From contig CAUJHV010000034.1 of assembly GCA_963205115.1 (NCBI GenBank), positions 1 through 64,000 on the forward strand: a stretch of DNA of 64,000 bases, written 5' to 3'. Shown here in pieces: positions 24,011 through 34,765 of the stretch (its first letter is position 1; each line of letters opens with the position of its first letter). The notes beneath the pieces are model-generated. The model was not told the origin of the DNA and did not search any database. It worked only from the letters and a program-made list of their open reading frames with translations. The translations under genes and the position numbers were made by a program. Source of the stretch: Pseudomonadota bacterium (GTDB taxonomy: Bacteria > Pseudomonadota > Gammaproteobacteria > Burkholderiales > Burkholderiaceae_C).

Positions 24011-26167
24011 ATGTCCACTGCTTCCGGCCACCAGCCGCGTCTCCACGCCCGTGCCAGCTGGCCACTGGCCGCCGCCACCGCGGCGGTCATCGCGGGTCTC
24101 GCGCTGGGCGCCACCGGCACGGCACAAGCCCGCGTCACGCGCATCGTCATCGACGATGCTGCGCCCGAGCCCGTGGCGGCCGGCGCACCGGCACCGGCCA
24201 TCGCTTATGAGCGCGTGGCCGGCCGGGCGTTCGGCGAGCTGGACCCCGCCCATCCCGGCAATGCGCTGATCCAGGACATCCAACTGGCCAAGGAGGCCGA
24301 TGGCAAGGTGCGCTACGTCGCCTCGTTCGTGATCTACCGGCCGGTGGACCGCAGCAAGGCCAGCGGCCTGATGTGGCACGACGTGCCCAACCGCGGCCGT
24401 GTCTTTGCGATGGCCCCGCAGGAACGCAACGCCGGCGACATCATGCTGGCCAGCGCTTGGCAAGGCGACAACGCGGGCGCCACCACCGTACGTCCCAAGG
24501 CATCGGTCGACGGCATGCAGTTCCTGCAGGTGCCGGTGGCGCGCGGACCCGGCGGCGCACCGGTCACGGGTCAGGTCTTTGCGCGCATCGTCAACCGCGC
24601 CGGCCCGCAGTCCCAGCCGCTGCTGGTGCAGACCAATCCCGTGCCCTACCGGCCCATGACGCTGGACACGCGCGAATCGCGCCTGGTCTCGCGCGGCGGC
24701 GAAAGCCAGCGCGGCGAGGTGACGGACGAAGTGGCCATCGCCGCGGGCGACTGGGCCTGGGCGCGCTGCGACGCCACCAACCCCTTCCCCGGCACGCCGG
24801 ACGCCACGCAGATCTGTCTGAAGAACGGCTTCGATCCGAAGCGCCTGTACCAGGTGGTGTTTCCTGCGGCGGACCCTCATGTGCTGGGTATCGGCTTTGC
24901 GGCGTGGCGCGACCTGGGCCAGTTCTTCAAGACCGCCAAGGCCGACGACCAGGGCACGCCCAATCCGGTGGCCGGATGGGTGACCCACAGCATCACGCGC
25001 GGCATCTCGCAATCGGGCAACTTCCTGCGCGGCTGGCTGCACCTGGGCTTCAACCGCGGCGAAGACGGCCAGGCGGTGCATGATGGCCTGTGGCCCATCA
25101 TCGCCGGCCGGCGCATCGCGCTGAATTTCCGCTGGGCGCAGCCCGACGGCGTGCTGGAGCTCTACCAGGCGGGCAGCGAAGGCCCGCAGTGGTGGCTGCC
25201 GCATCCCGACCCCGTGCGCGGCGGCGAGACCGCCGGCATCCTGGACCGCTGCCTGGCCAGCCGCACCTGCCCGAAGATCATCGAACACTTCGGTTCAGCG
25301 GAAGTCTGGGCCCTGAAGCTGACGCCCGAATGGGTCGGCACCGACGCCAAGGCCGACCTGCCGCTGCCCGACTTCGTGCGCCGCTACTACATCGCCAGCT
25401 CCAGCCACGGTGGCGGCGCGGGCGGCTTCGACACCAGCCTGACGGGCGTGGGTCTGCCCAAGAGCGGAACGTCCTGCCCGGGCAACAACTTCGGCACCAG
25501 CGTCCTGCCCGCCAACCCCGTGCCGCACACGCAGACGGTCAACGCCTTGCGGCAGCATTTCCGCCTGTGGGTGACGAAGGGCACGCCGCCGCCGCCCAGC
25601 CGCTTCCCGATGCTGGCCGACGGCACGCTGGCGCGGGCGCACAAGGCCGCGATCGGCTTCCCGACGCTGCCCGGCCTGCGCCCGACCGTGCCGGAGCCCG
25701 ACTTCATCATGCCGGTGCACGACTACGACTGGGGCCCCGGGTTCGTGGCGCGCGACGGCTCGGGCGTGGCCTCGCTGGCGCCGCCGCGCATCAAGCAGGT
25801 GCTGGACATGTGGGCGCCGAAGGTCGACGCCGACGGCAACGAACTCGGCGGCGTGCCGGTCGTGCTGCTGGACGCACCACTGGGCACCTACCTCGGCTGG
25901 AACATCACGGCCGGCGGCGAGAAGCCCTTCCACGCGGGCCAGATCTGCAACTATGTGGGCGGCATGATTCCCTTCGCACGCACGAAGGCGCAGCGCGAGA
26001 CCGACAAGGACCCGCGGCCCTCGCTGGAAGAGCGCTACGGTTCGCACGAGGGCTACGTGGAGCGCGTGCGCGCGGCCACCGCGCGCGCCAAGGCCGCCGG
26101 CTTCCTGCTGGAGGCCGATGCGGCGGAGCTGATCCGGGCCGCGCAGGCCAGTCAGGTGTTGCGCTGA
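24011..26167 (+). CDS. Exported alpha/beta-hydrolase-domain protein
   Basis: 718 residues from the ATG at 24011 (a GTG two codons earlier is possible). The N-terminus has a signal peptide ending near TAQA/RVTRIVID. The protein belongs to a family of large secreted proteins annotated as alpha/beta hydrolase domain-containing. The likely nucleophile region is THSITRGISQSGNFLRGWLH. A histidine-rich C-terminal block (FIMPVHDYDWGPGF) and the ICNYVGGMIPFARTKAQR motif are also conserved in my reading. The substrate is unknown. It stands alone, with a convergent transport receptor downstream and a large hairpin between them. Confidence 0.8.
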   Translation: MSTASGHQPRLHARASWPLAAATAAVIAGLALGATGTAQARVTRIVIDDAAPEPVAAGAPAPAIAYERVAGRAFGELDPAHPGNALIQDIQLAKEADGKVRYVASFVIYRPVDRSKASGLMWHDVPNRGRVFAMAPQERNAGDIMLASAWQGDNAGATTVRPKASVDGMQFLQVPVARGPGGAPVTGQVFARIVNRAGPQSQPLLVQTNPVPYRPMTLDTRESRLVSRGGESQRGEVTDEVAIAAGDWAWARCDATNPFPGTPDATQICLKNGFDPKRLYQVVFPAADPHVLGIGFAAWRDLGQFFKTAKADDQGTPNPVAGWVTHSITRGISQSGNFLRGWLHLGFNRGEDGQAVHDGLWPIIAGRRIALNFRWAQPDGVLELYQAGSEGPQWWLPHPDPVRGGETAGILDRCLASRTCPKIIEHFGSAEVWALKLTPEWVGTDAKADLPLPDFVRRYYIASSSHGGGAGGFDTSLTGVGLPKSGTSCPGNNFGTSVLPANPVPHTQTVNALRQHFRLWVTKGTPPPPSRFPMLADGTLARAHKAAIGFPTLPGLRPTVPEPDFIMPVHDYDWGPGFVARDGSGVASLAPPRIKQVLDMWAPKVDADGNELGGVPVVLLDAPLGTYLGWNITAGGEKPFHAGQICNYVGGMIPFARTKAQRETDKDPRPSLEERYGSHEGYVERVRAATARAKAAGFLLEADAAELIRAAQASQVLR

Positions 26168-26176
26168 AGGGACGGC

Positions 26177-26207
26177 CGCGAGGTCATGGCAGCCGCCTGA
26201 CCTCGCG
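26177..26207. terminator. Perfect inverted repeat between convergent genes
   Basis: CGCGAGGTCA and TGACCTCGCG form a 10-bp stem around an 11-nt loop, 9 bp after the hydrolase-domain gene and about 70 bp from the end of the convergent receptor gene. There is no T-tract, so it may be a bidirectional RNA 3' structure rather than a classic terminator. Confidence 0.5.
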
Positions 26208-26276
26208 TCAAGGCTGCGGTCGCGACACGCCCGTGCGCAAGGCCCACGCAGGCCGCGTCCGCGGCGCGGCGGCCCG

Positions 26277-28756
<2,480 letters not shown>

Positions 28757-28757
28757 C

Positions 28758-29771
28758 ATGGCACGCATGACCATGGTCCAGGCCTTGCGCTCCGCGATGG
28801 ACGTGATGCTCGAGCGCGACCCCAACGTCGTGATCTATGGGCAGGACGTGGGCTACTTCGGCGGCGTCTTCCGCTGCACCGAAGGCCTGCAGGCGCGCTA
28901 CGGCAGCTCACGCGTCTTCGACGCGCCCATCTCCGAAGGCGGCATCGTCGGCTCGGCCATCGGCATGGCCGCCTATGGCCTGCGGCCCGTGGTGGAGGTG
29001 CAGTTTGCCGACTACTTCTACCCGGCCTCCGACCAGATCGTGTCCGAGGCCGCGCGGCTGCGCTACCGCAGCGCCGGCGACTTCACCGCACCCATCACCA
29101 TCCGCATGCCCTGCGGCGGCGGCATTTACGGCGGCCAGACGCACAGCCAGAGCCCCGAGGCCCTGTTCACGCACGTCTGCGGCCTGCGCACGGTGATGCC
29201 CAGCAATCCGTACGACGCCAAGGGGCTGCTGATCGCCGCGATCGAATGCGACGACCCGGTGATCTTCCTGGAGCCCAAGCGGCTGTACAACGGCCCGTTC
29301 GACGGCCATCACGAACGCCCGGTCGTGCCCTGGTCGCAGCACGCGATGGGCGAGGTGCCCGAAGGCCACTACCGCTTGCCGTTGGACACGGCCCACGTGT
29401 TCCGGCCCGGCAAGGACGTCACGGTGCTGACCTACGGCACGATGGTCTTCGTCAGCGAAGCCGCGGCGCACGAGTCCGGGGTGGACGCCGAGATCATCGA
29501 CCTGCGCACGCTGTGGCCGCTGGACCTGCCCACGGTGATCGCCTCGGTCAAGAAGACCGGGCGCTGCGTCGTCGTGCACGAGGCCACGCGCACCAGCGGC
29601 TTCGGCGCGGAGCTGGCCGCGCTGGTGCAGGAGCACGCGTTCTACCACCTGGAAGCGCCGATCGAACGGGTGACGGGCTGGGACACGCCCTACCCGCATG
29701 CCCTGGAATGGGCTTACTTCCCGGGCCCGTCCCGGGTGGCTGCGGCGCTGCGCCGCGCGATGGAGGCATGA
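28758..29771 (+). CDS. bkdA2: Branched-chain 2-oxoacid dehydrogenase E1 beta subunit
   Basis: 337 residues, starting 1 bp after the E1alpha stop. It shows the E1beta pattern: MTMVQALRSAMDVMLERD, GQDVGYFGGVFRCTEGL, then FDAPISEGGIVGSAIGMAAYG, and PSNPYDAKGLLIAAIECDDPVIFLEPKRLY. The C-terminal domain has EIIDLRTLWPLDLPTVIASVKKTGR and VVHEATRTSGFGAELAA. It completes the thiamine-diphosphate site as an alpha2beta2 E1. The length is normal, and a ribosome site lies inside the end of the alpha gene (GGAGGG). Confidence 0.97.
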   Translation: MARMTMVQALRSAMDVMLERDPNVVIYGQDVGYFGGVFRCTEGLQARYGSSRVFDAPISEGGIVGSAIGMAAYGLRPVVEVQFADYFYPASDQIVSEAARLRYRSAGDFTAPITIRMPCGGGIYGGQTHSQSPEALFTHVCGLRTVMPSNPYDAKGLLIAAIECDDPVIFLEPKRLYNGPFDGHHERPVVPWSQHAMGEVPEGHYRLPLDTAHVFRPGKDVTVLTYGTMVFVSEAAAHESGVDAEIIDLRTLWPLDLPTVIASVKKTGRCVVVHEATRTSGFGAELAALVQEHAFYHLEAPIERVTGWDTPYPHALEWAYFPGPSRVAAALRRAMEA

Positions 29772-29772
29772 C

Positions 29773-31221
29773 ATGGGCAGCGCCATCCGCATCATCAAGG
29801 TCCCCGATGTCGGCGAAGGCATCGCCGAGGTCGAACTGGTCGTGTGGCACGTCGAGCCCGGCCAGAGCGTGGCCGAGGACCAGCCACTGGCCGACATGAT
29901 GACCGACAAGGCGGCCGTCGAGATCCCCTCGCCCGTGGCCGGTCGTGTGCTCGTGCTGGGCGGCGAGGTCGGCCAGATGCTGGCCGTGGGCAGCGAGTTG
30001 ATCCGCATCGAAGTCTCGGGTGCGCCGGCCGCTGCGGTCCAGCCGCCCGCGGCAGGCAAGGCCGCGACCACACCGCCGGCCGCGGTCGCGGTCGCCGCCA
30101 GCGCGGCAGCCGCGCAGACCGCCACGCCGCCCCGCCCGCCTGACGCGGCCAGGCCCGCCGCTGCCGACGCACCGGCGATCGGCAGCGCCGCACCCGGCGT
30201 CGCAGCGCCGCCGCCGCTGCCGATGGTCAATCGGCCGATCGCCTCACCGGCGGTGCGCCGCCGCGCGTGGGAGCTGGGGATCGACCTGAAAGATGTGCCG
30301 CCCAGCGGCGCGGCCGGCCGCATCCTGCAGGTCGATCTGGACCGCGCGCTGGCCGCCGGCGTGGAGCAGGCGCCATTCGCCAGCGCGCCGGCCATGCCGC
30401 GTCCGCAGCCCGCCCCGAAACCTTCGCCATCGACGCGCGTGCCCGCACCGGGCGCGCCTGTGGCGGCCCTGCGCACCGCCGCGCCGACCACGGCCTTGCG
30501 ACCCGCCTTGGCCGAGGCCAGTGACGACGTCCAGACCATCCCCGTCATCGGCCTGCGCCGGCGCATCGCCATGCGCATGCAGGAGGCCAAGCGACGCATC
30601 CCGCACTTCAGCTACGTCGAAGAACTGGACGTCACGGCACTCGAGGCCCTGCGCGCCTCGTTGAACACCCGCCATGCAGCGACGCGCGGGCACCTGACGG
30701 TGCTGCCGCTGCTGATGCGCGCCATCGTGCTGGCGCTGGCCGAGTTTCCGCAAATCAATGCCCTGTTCGATGACGATGCCGGCGTGATCACACGCCACAG
30801 CGCCGTGCACCTGGGCGTGGCCACGCAGACCCCGCAGGGCCTGCTGGTGCCGGTGGTGCGCCACGCGCAGACGCTGGACCCCTGGGGCCTGGCTGCACAG
30901 GTGCAGCGGCTGGCCGACGCGGCACGTGCAGGCAAGTCCACGCGGGAGGACCTCAGCGGCTCGACCATCACCATCAGCAGCCTGGGCGCGCTGGGCGGCA
31001 TCGCCTCCACACCCGTCATCAACCGGCCCGAAGTGGCCATCGTGGGCGTCAACCGCATCGTCGAGCGGCCGATGCTGCGCGACGGCGACCTGGTCAACCG
31101 GCTGACCATGAACCTCTCGTCCTCGTTCGACCACCGCGTGGTCGACGGCGACGACGCCGCCCGCTTCATCCAGGCCGTGCGCCTGCGCATCGAACAACCC
31201 GTGTGGCTGTTCGCCGATTGA
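29773..31221 (+). CDS. bkdB: Branched-chain 2-oxoacid dehydrogenase E2 (dihydrolipoyl acyltransferase)
   Basis: 482 residues from the ATG at 29773, one base after the E1beta stop. Domains in order are one lipoyl domain (about 5-80, lipoyl lysine in MMTDKAAVEIPS), an Ala/Pro linker, a peripheral-subunit-binding domain (ASPAVRRRAWELGIDLKDVP), a second linker and the catalytic acyltransferase domain. The last ends in SSFDHRVVDGDDAARF with the active-site His and Asp. It forms the complex core and transfers the acyl group to CoA. No E3 lipoamide dehydrogenase follows, so one must be encoded elsewhere. Confidence 0.96.
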   Translation: MGSAIRIIKVPDVGEGIAEVELVVWHVEPGQSVAEDQPLADMMTDKAAVEIPSPVAGRVLVLGGEVGQMLAVGSELIRIEVSGAPAAAVQPPAAGKAATTPPAAVAVAASAAAAQTATPPRPPDAARPAAADAPAIGSAAPGVAAPPPLPMVNRPIASPAVRRRAWELGIDLKDVPPSGAAGRILQVDLDRALAAGVEQAPFASAPAMPRPQPAPKPSPSTRVPAPGAPVAALRTAAPTTALRPALAEASDDVQTIPVIGLRRRIAMRMQEAKRRIPHFSYVEELDVTALEALRASLNTRHAATRGHLTVLPLLMRAIVLALAEFPQINALFDDDAGVITRHSAVHLGVATQTPQGLLVPVVRHAQTLDPWGLAAQVQRLADAARAGKSTREDLSGSTITISSLGALGGIASTPVINRPEVAIVGVNRIVERPMLRDGDLVNRLTMNLSSSFDHRVVDGDDAARFIQAVRLRIEQPVWLFAD

Positions 31222-31281
31222 ACGATCGAAGATCGGCACGCACCGCCGGACACACCCCGACCTCCACTGCTCGCACGAACC

Positions 31282-31569
31282 ATGAGCAAACACCACGTCC
31301 AGTTGCTGCGCAACATCTACCACGACCCACCCAGCCACAACCTGCACTGGCGCGACGTCGAGTCCTTCCTGAACCACGTCGGCGCGGTCCTCGAGCCGCT
31401 GTCGGGCGCACGTTTCCGGGTGACACTCAACCGCATGGAATACGTGCTGCACCGCCCGCATCACAGCAACGTGCTGGAGCCCACGGCCATCACGCACCTG
31501 CGCGAGTTCCTGGCGCGTGCGGGCGTGACGCCCTCGCGCTTCGAAAGCCAGGACGACACCCCCGCCTGA
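31282..31569 (+). CDS. HicA-like small protein
   Basis: 95 residues. The core HWRDVESFLNHVGAVLEP, then ARFRVTLNRMEYVLHRPH and THLREFLARAGV, matches the dsRNA-binding-like fold of HicA mRNA interferases. These use a histidine near the HRPH position. HicA toxins are normally paired with a HicB antitoxin, but the next gene is an unrelated cupin and no HicB partner is visible. It may be a solitary HicA-fold protein without toxin activity. It lies 60 bp after the E2 gene and could be read from the same promoter. Confidence 0.75.
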   Translation: MSKHHVQLLRNIYHDPPSHNLHWRDVESFLNHVGAVLEPLSGARFRVTLNRMEYVLHRPHHSNVLEPTAITHLREFLARAGVTPSRFESQDDTPA

Positions 31570-31589
31570 CCCGCACACCAAGGACCTCG

Positions 31590-31877
31590 ATGAACGACTT
31601 CCCGACCTACGCGGCCTTCGAAGCCGAAGCCCGCGCCCGCGGTTTCGACGAGGTCCTGGTGCGCGACTGGGCGCCCGACAAGGTGCTGGACACCCATACC
31701 CATGACTTCAGCGCCTGGGTCCGTGTGAACGGCGGCGAGATGTGGCTGACGGTGGGCGACGCGACGCAGCATCTGCTGCCCGGCCAGCAGTTCGAGGTGG
31801 GCGCCCAGGTGCCGCACGCCGAGCGCTACGGCGCGGCGGGCGCAAACCTGTGGGTGGCGCGCCGGCGCGTGGCCTGA
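31590..31877 (+). CDS. Small single-domain cupin protein
   Basis: 95 residues from the ATG at 31590, preceded by AAGGA. The fold markers are DTHTHDFSAWVRVNGGEMWL (cupin motif 1, with two metal-type histidines and a later glutamate) and LLPGQQFEVGAQVPHAERYG (motif 2, with a third histidine). Such one-domain cupins serve as small-molecule sensors or isomerases, and the ligand cannot be deduced. It follows the HicA-like gene by 20 bp on the same strand and ends next to a convergent regulator gene. Confidence 0.75.
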   Translation: MNDFPTYAAFEAEARARGFDEVLVRDWAPDKVLDTHTHDFSAWVRVNGGEMWLTVGDATQHLLPGQQFEVGAQVPHAERYGAAGANLWVARRRVA

Positions 31878-31911
31878 AGATCCGGCTTGCTCGCTGACCT
31901 CGCGCCGGGCA

Positions 31912-33012
31912 TCAGCCGGCGCGGCCTGCTGTGCCCACGCCCGCTTCGCGCGCCATCACGATCGCCTGGGCGCGGTTCTCCACGCCCAGGCGCGCAAAGA
32001 TCGCCGACACCTGGTTGCGCACCGTCTTCTCCGACAGTCCCAGCACCGCCGCGATCTGCGCGTTGTCGCGGCCCTGCGCCACCAGGACCAGCACCTCGCG
32101 CTGGCGCGCGCTGAGCTGATCGAACGGCAGCGAAGACTCGCCCGCCAGCTCGGGTGCGAGGAACTCGTCCACCGCCTGCAGCCACTGCTGCCAGCCGGGT
32201 TCGTGGTCCAGCAGCAGGTGGTTGCCGCTGTCGATGGGCACGAAGCGCGCGCCCGGGATCTCGCGGGCCATCAACAGGCCCTCGGCGAACGGCACGCGGA
32301 CATCGTCCTTGCTGTGCAGCACCAGCGTCGGACAGCACACCTGCGGCAGCAGCGCGGTGACGTCGATGCGGTTGAACTCGCGCATGAAGCGCCCGGCGTT
32401 CTGCGGCGAGGTGGACAGCCGCTCCATCTCGTTGAACCACTGGTGCTGTTCGGGCGTGCCGCCGGGAATGAACTGCGTGGTGAAGAACTGGCGGAACGAG
32501 GGCTCGTCGCGCCCCCAGCCCATCTCGGCCAGGCGGCACATGGTCTCGGCCTCGGCGCGCAGTTCGGGGCTCGGGTCGCGCGCCAGCCGTCCGCGCGCAT
32601 AACCGCCGTGCAGCACCAGGTGCGACACGCGCTGCGGGTGCTGCACGGCGTAGGCGATCGCCACCGCCGCGCCCTGCGAAATGCCCAGCAGCACCACCTG
32701 CGGGCTGTCGACCACGTCGACGACGGCAGCCAGGTCGCCGACCCAGCGCTCGAAACCCAGGTCGCCCACCTCGCGGTCGGACAGGCCGCAACCGCGTTCG
32801 TCGTAGCGCACGAAGGTGGCGCGCGCCGTCATCGCATGCAGCAGGTGGCGCCACACGGGGCTGTCCCAGTCGAAGGCCACATGCGACATCCAGGTGGCGG
32901 CCTTCACGACGGTTGGCGTCGCGTGGCCGCTGCGGGCCCAGGCCAGCCGCACGCCATCGGCGGCATGCACGAAGCCGATGTGCTGTGCGGAGGATCGTGG
33001 CGGACTGGACAT
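31912..33012 (-). CDS. Alpha/beta-hydrolase fused to a LuxR-type DNA-binding domain
   Basis: 366 residues from the ATG at 33012. Residues 1-275 are an alpha/beta hydrolase fold: FVRYDERGCGLSDRE, the nucleophile elbow LLGISQGAAVAIAYA, the acidic residue in LVLHSKDDVRVPF and the histidine in PIDSGNHLLLD. After a short linker a LuxR/GerE winged helix follows (LSARQREVLVLVAQGRDNAQ, then GLSEKTVRNQVSAIFARLGV). Such fusions may sense an ester or acyl ligand through the hydrolase fold and act as regulators. The target is unknown, but the divergent thioesterase gene 179 bp away is a candidate. The frame also extends to 33165. Confidence 0.88.
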   Translation of the reverse strand: MSSPPRSSAQHIGFVHAADGVRLAWARSGHATPTVVKAATWMSHVAFDWDSPVWRHLLHAMTARATFVRYDERGCGLSDREVGDLGFERWVGDLAAVVDVVDSPQVVLLGISQGAAVAIAYAVQHPQRVSHLVLHGGYARGRLARDPSPELRAEAETMCRLAEMGWGRDEPSFRQFFTTQFIPGGTPEQHQWFNEMERLSTSPQNAGRFMREFNRIDVTALLPQVCCPTLVLHSKDDVRVPFAEGLLMAREIPGARFVPIDSGNHLLLDHEPGWQQWLQAVDEFLAPELAGESSLPFDQLSARQREVLVLVAQGRDNAQIAAVLGLSEKTVRNQVSAIFARLGVENRAQAIVMAREAGVGTAGRAG

Positions 33013-33191
33013 GGACGGCACTCCCGCGGACGTGCCCACCGCCGCGGCCAGTACCCGGCGGGACACCGGTCCCGCCGCCTGCCCCGGTTCGGGGCTGCCT
33101 GTCGCGGCCGGCGGGTCTGCCGTCCCTCGGCCGATTCGGGGCCAGCTTATCAGAATGGTCCACACCCGCCACGAACATCCAGGAGGCCCCC

Positions 33192-33842
33192 GTGCTGGCC
33201 CCGCTCCGCTTCTTCCACACCCTGCTGCGCCCGCTCGCGGGCCCGGCAGCCGCCACCACCGACACCTGCGTCACGCGCTGGCGCGTATGGCCCGGCGACA
33301 TCGACGTCTTCGGGCACATGAACAACAGCCGCTACCTGGTGCTGATGGATCTGGCGCGCATCGACTTCCTGCGCCGCTGCGACCTGTTCAAGGGCGTGCT
33401 GCGCGAGCGCTGGAGCGTGCCCGTGGGCGCCTCGCACATGAACTACCGCCATGCGCTCAAGCCCTTCGAGCGCTTCGAGCTGCACACCACGCTGGTGAGC
33501 TGGGACGCGCAGTGGTTCTACTTCCGGCAGGATTTCGTGCGGCCCGCCGACCGGCAGCGGCCGGTCTGCACCGGCTACGTCAAGACGCTGTTTGCCGGGC
33601 GCGCGGGCAAGGTGCCCACGGCGCGTGTCATCGCGTCACTGCACGGCGCACCGCTGCCACGACCCGCGATGACCCCGGACCTGCGCGAGGCGATGGGCCT
33701 GCCTACCGAAGCGCCACGCGCCGTCGATGCGGACGAGCGCAGCGGCTGCACGCCCGATGCGCCCGATGCGTGCGGGCCTGCCGCCTACACTTCGGCGCAT
33801 GACGCCGATCGAAAAGTTCTTGCTGTTCGTCATGGTGCCTAG
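33192..33842 (+). CDS. Acyl-CoA thioesterase-like hotdog protein
   Basis: 216 residues from a GTG at 33192 that AGGAGG precedes by 5 nt. The open frame reaches further upstream with no similarity. The hotdog pattern is clear: TRWRVWPGDIDVFGHMNNSRYLVLMDLARID, with the DxxGHMNN motif of 4-hydroxybenzoyl-CoA-type thioesterases, then SHMNYRHALKPFERFELHTT and WFYFRQDFV. It is predicted to hydrolyse an acyl-CoA in the cytoplasm, with unknown chain specificity. Its last 44 bp overlap the next gene in another frame, and the C-terminal ~40 residues after MGLPTEAPR look non-conserved. Confidence 0.85.
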   Translation: MLAPLRFFHTLLRPLAGPAAATTDTCVTRWRVWPGDIDVFGHMNNSRYLVLMDLARIDFLRRCDLFKGVLRERWSVPVGASHMNYRHALKPFERFELHTTLVSWDAQWFYFRQDFVRPADRQRPVCTGYVKTLFAGRAGKVPTARVIASLHGAPLPRPAMTPDLREAMGLPTEAPRAVDADERSGCTPDAPDACGPAAYTSAHDADRKVLAVRHGA

Positions 33843-34698
33843 CGTGCTGGCTTGCAGCGTGCTCGAAGGCGTCGTGCTGTCGCGCCGCGGCGACTACGAC
33901 TGGCGCGCCTTCGGCGTCTCGTTCTTCGACTATGCGCTGCGCCTGGCCGTCACCATCTTCGCGCCCCTCACGATCGCCGCGCCGCTGGTCAGCTGGGTGG
34001 TAGCCCACCGGCTGGGGCATCTCACGGTGGACGGCATCGGCACGGCGCTGTTGCTGTTCGTGCTGCTCGAGTTCTTCTATTACTGGCTGCACCGCGCCGC
34101 CCACCGCGTGCGCTGGTTCTGGTGCAACCACGCCGTGCACCACTCACCGAACCAGCTGTGCCTGGCGGCGTCGATCCGCATCGGCGCCTTCGGCCGCCTC
34201 AGCGGCAACGTGATCTTCATGCTGCCGCTGGTGTGGATCGGTTTCGACGCGCGTCTGGTGCAGACGGCCTTGGCGCTGAACCTGCTCTACCAGTTCTGGA
34301 TCCACGCCACCTGGATCCCCAAGCTGGGTCCGCTGGAAGGCTGGCTCAATACGCCGTCGGCGCACCGCGTGCACCACGCCGCGAACCTCGAATACCTGGA
34401 CGCCAACTACGGCGGTGTCCTGGTCGTCTTCGACCGGCTGTTTGGCACCTACATCCCCGAGCGCGACGACCTGCCCTGCCGCTACGGCTGGGTGCACCCG
34501 ATCACCAGCCACAACCCGCTGAAGGTCGAGTTCATGCAATGGGGTCTGCTGGTGCGCGACCTGCTCGGCGCGCGCAGCCTGGCCGCCGTGTGGGGCTACC
34601 TCGTGCGTCCCCCGGGCTGGCGCCCGCAAGGCGAGAGCAACACCACCGAGGCCCTGCGCGCCCGCGCGGGCGTCGTACCCGGCCTCACGCAGGGCTGA
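33799..34698 (+). CDS. Sterol desaturase / fatty-acid hydroxylase superfamily membrane protein
   Basis: 299 residues from the ATG at 33799. Several membrane spans (for example FLLFVMVPSVLACSVLEGVVL, TALLLFVLLEFFYYWLHR) carry the di-iron histidine clusters HRAAH, HAVHHS and HRVHH of the superfamily. Members hydroxylate or desaturate lipids using O2, and the substrate is not known. The start lies 44 bp inside the end of the thioesterase gene; ATG 33832 would still overlap. The two genes may act on the same lipid pathway. Confidence 0.9.
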   Translation: MTPIEKFLLFVMVPSVLACSVLEGVVLSRRGDYDWRAFGVSFFDYALRLAVTIFAPLTIAAPLVSWVVAHRLGHLTVDGIGTALLLFVLLEFFYYWLHRAAHRVRWFWCNHAVHHSPNQLCLAASIRIGAFGRLSGNVIFMLPLVWIGFDARLVQTALALNLLYQFWIHATWIPKLGPLEGWLNTPSAHRVHHAANLEYLDANYGGVLVVFDRLFGTYIPERDDLPCRYGWVHPITSHNPLKVEFMQWGLLVRDLLGARSLAAVWGYLVRPPGWRPQGESNTTEALRARAGVVPGLTQG

Positions 34699-34765
34699 CC
34701 GTCGCGCACGGCGCGCGCGCCGCTGCCGTACGCAAGAGAGGGCACGGGCCGACCGGCCCCGCCCC

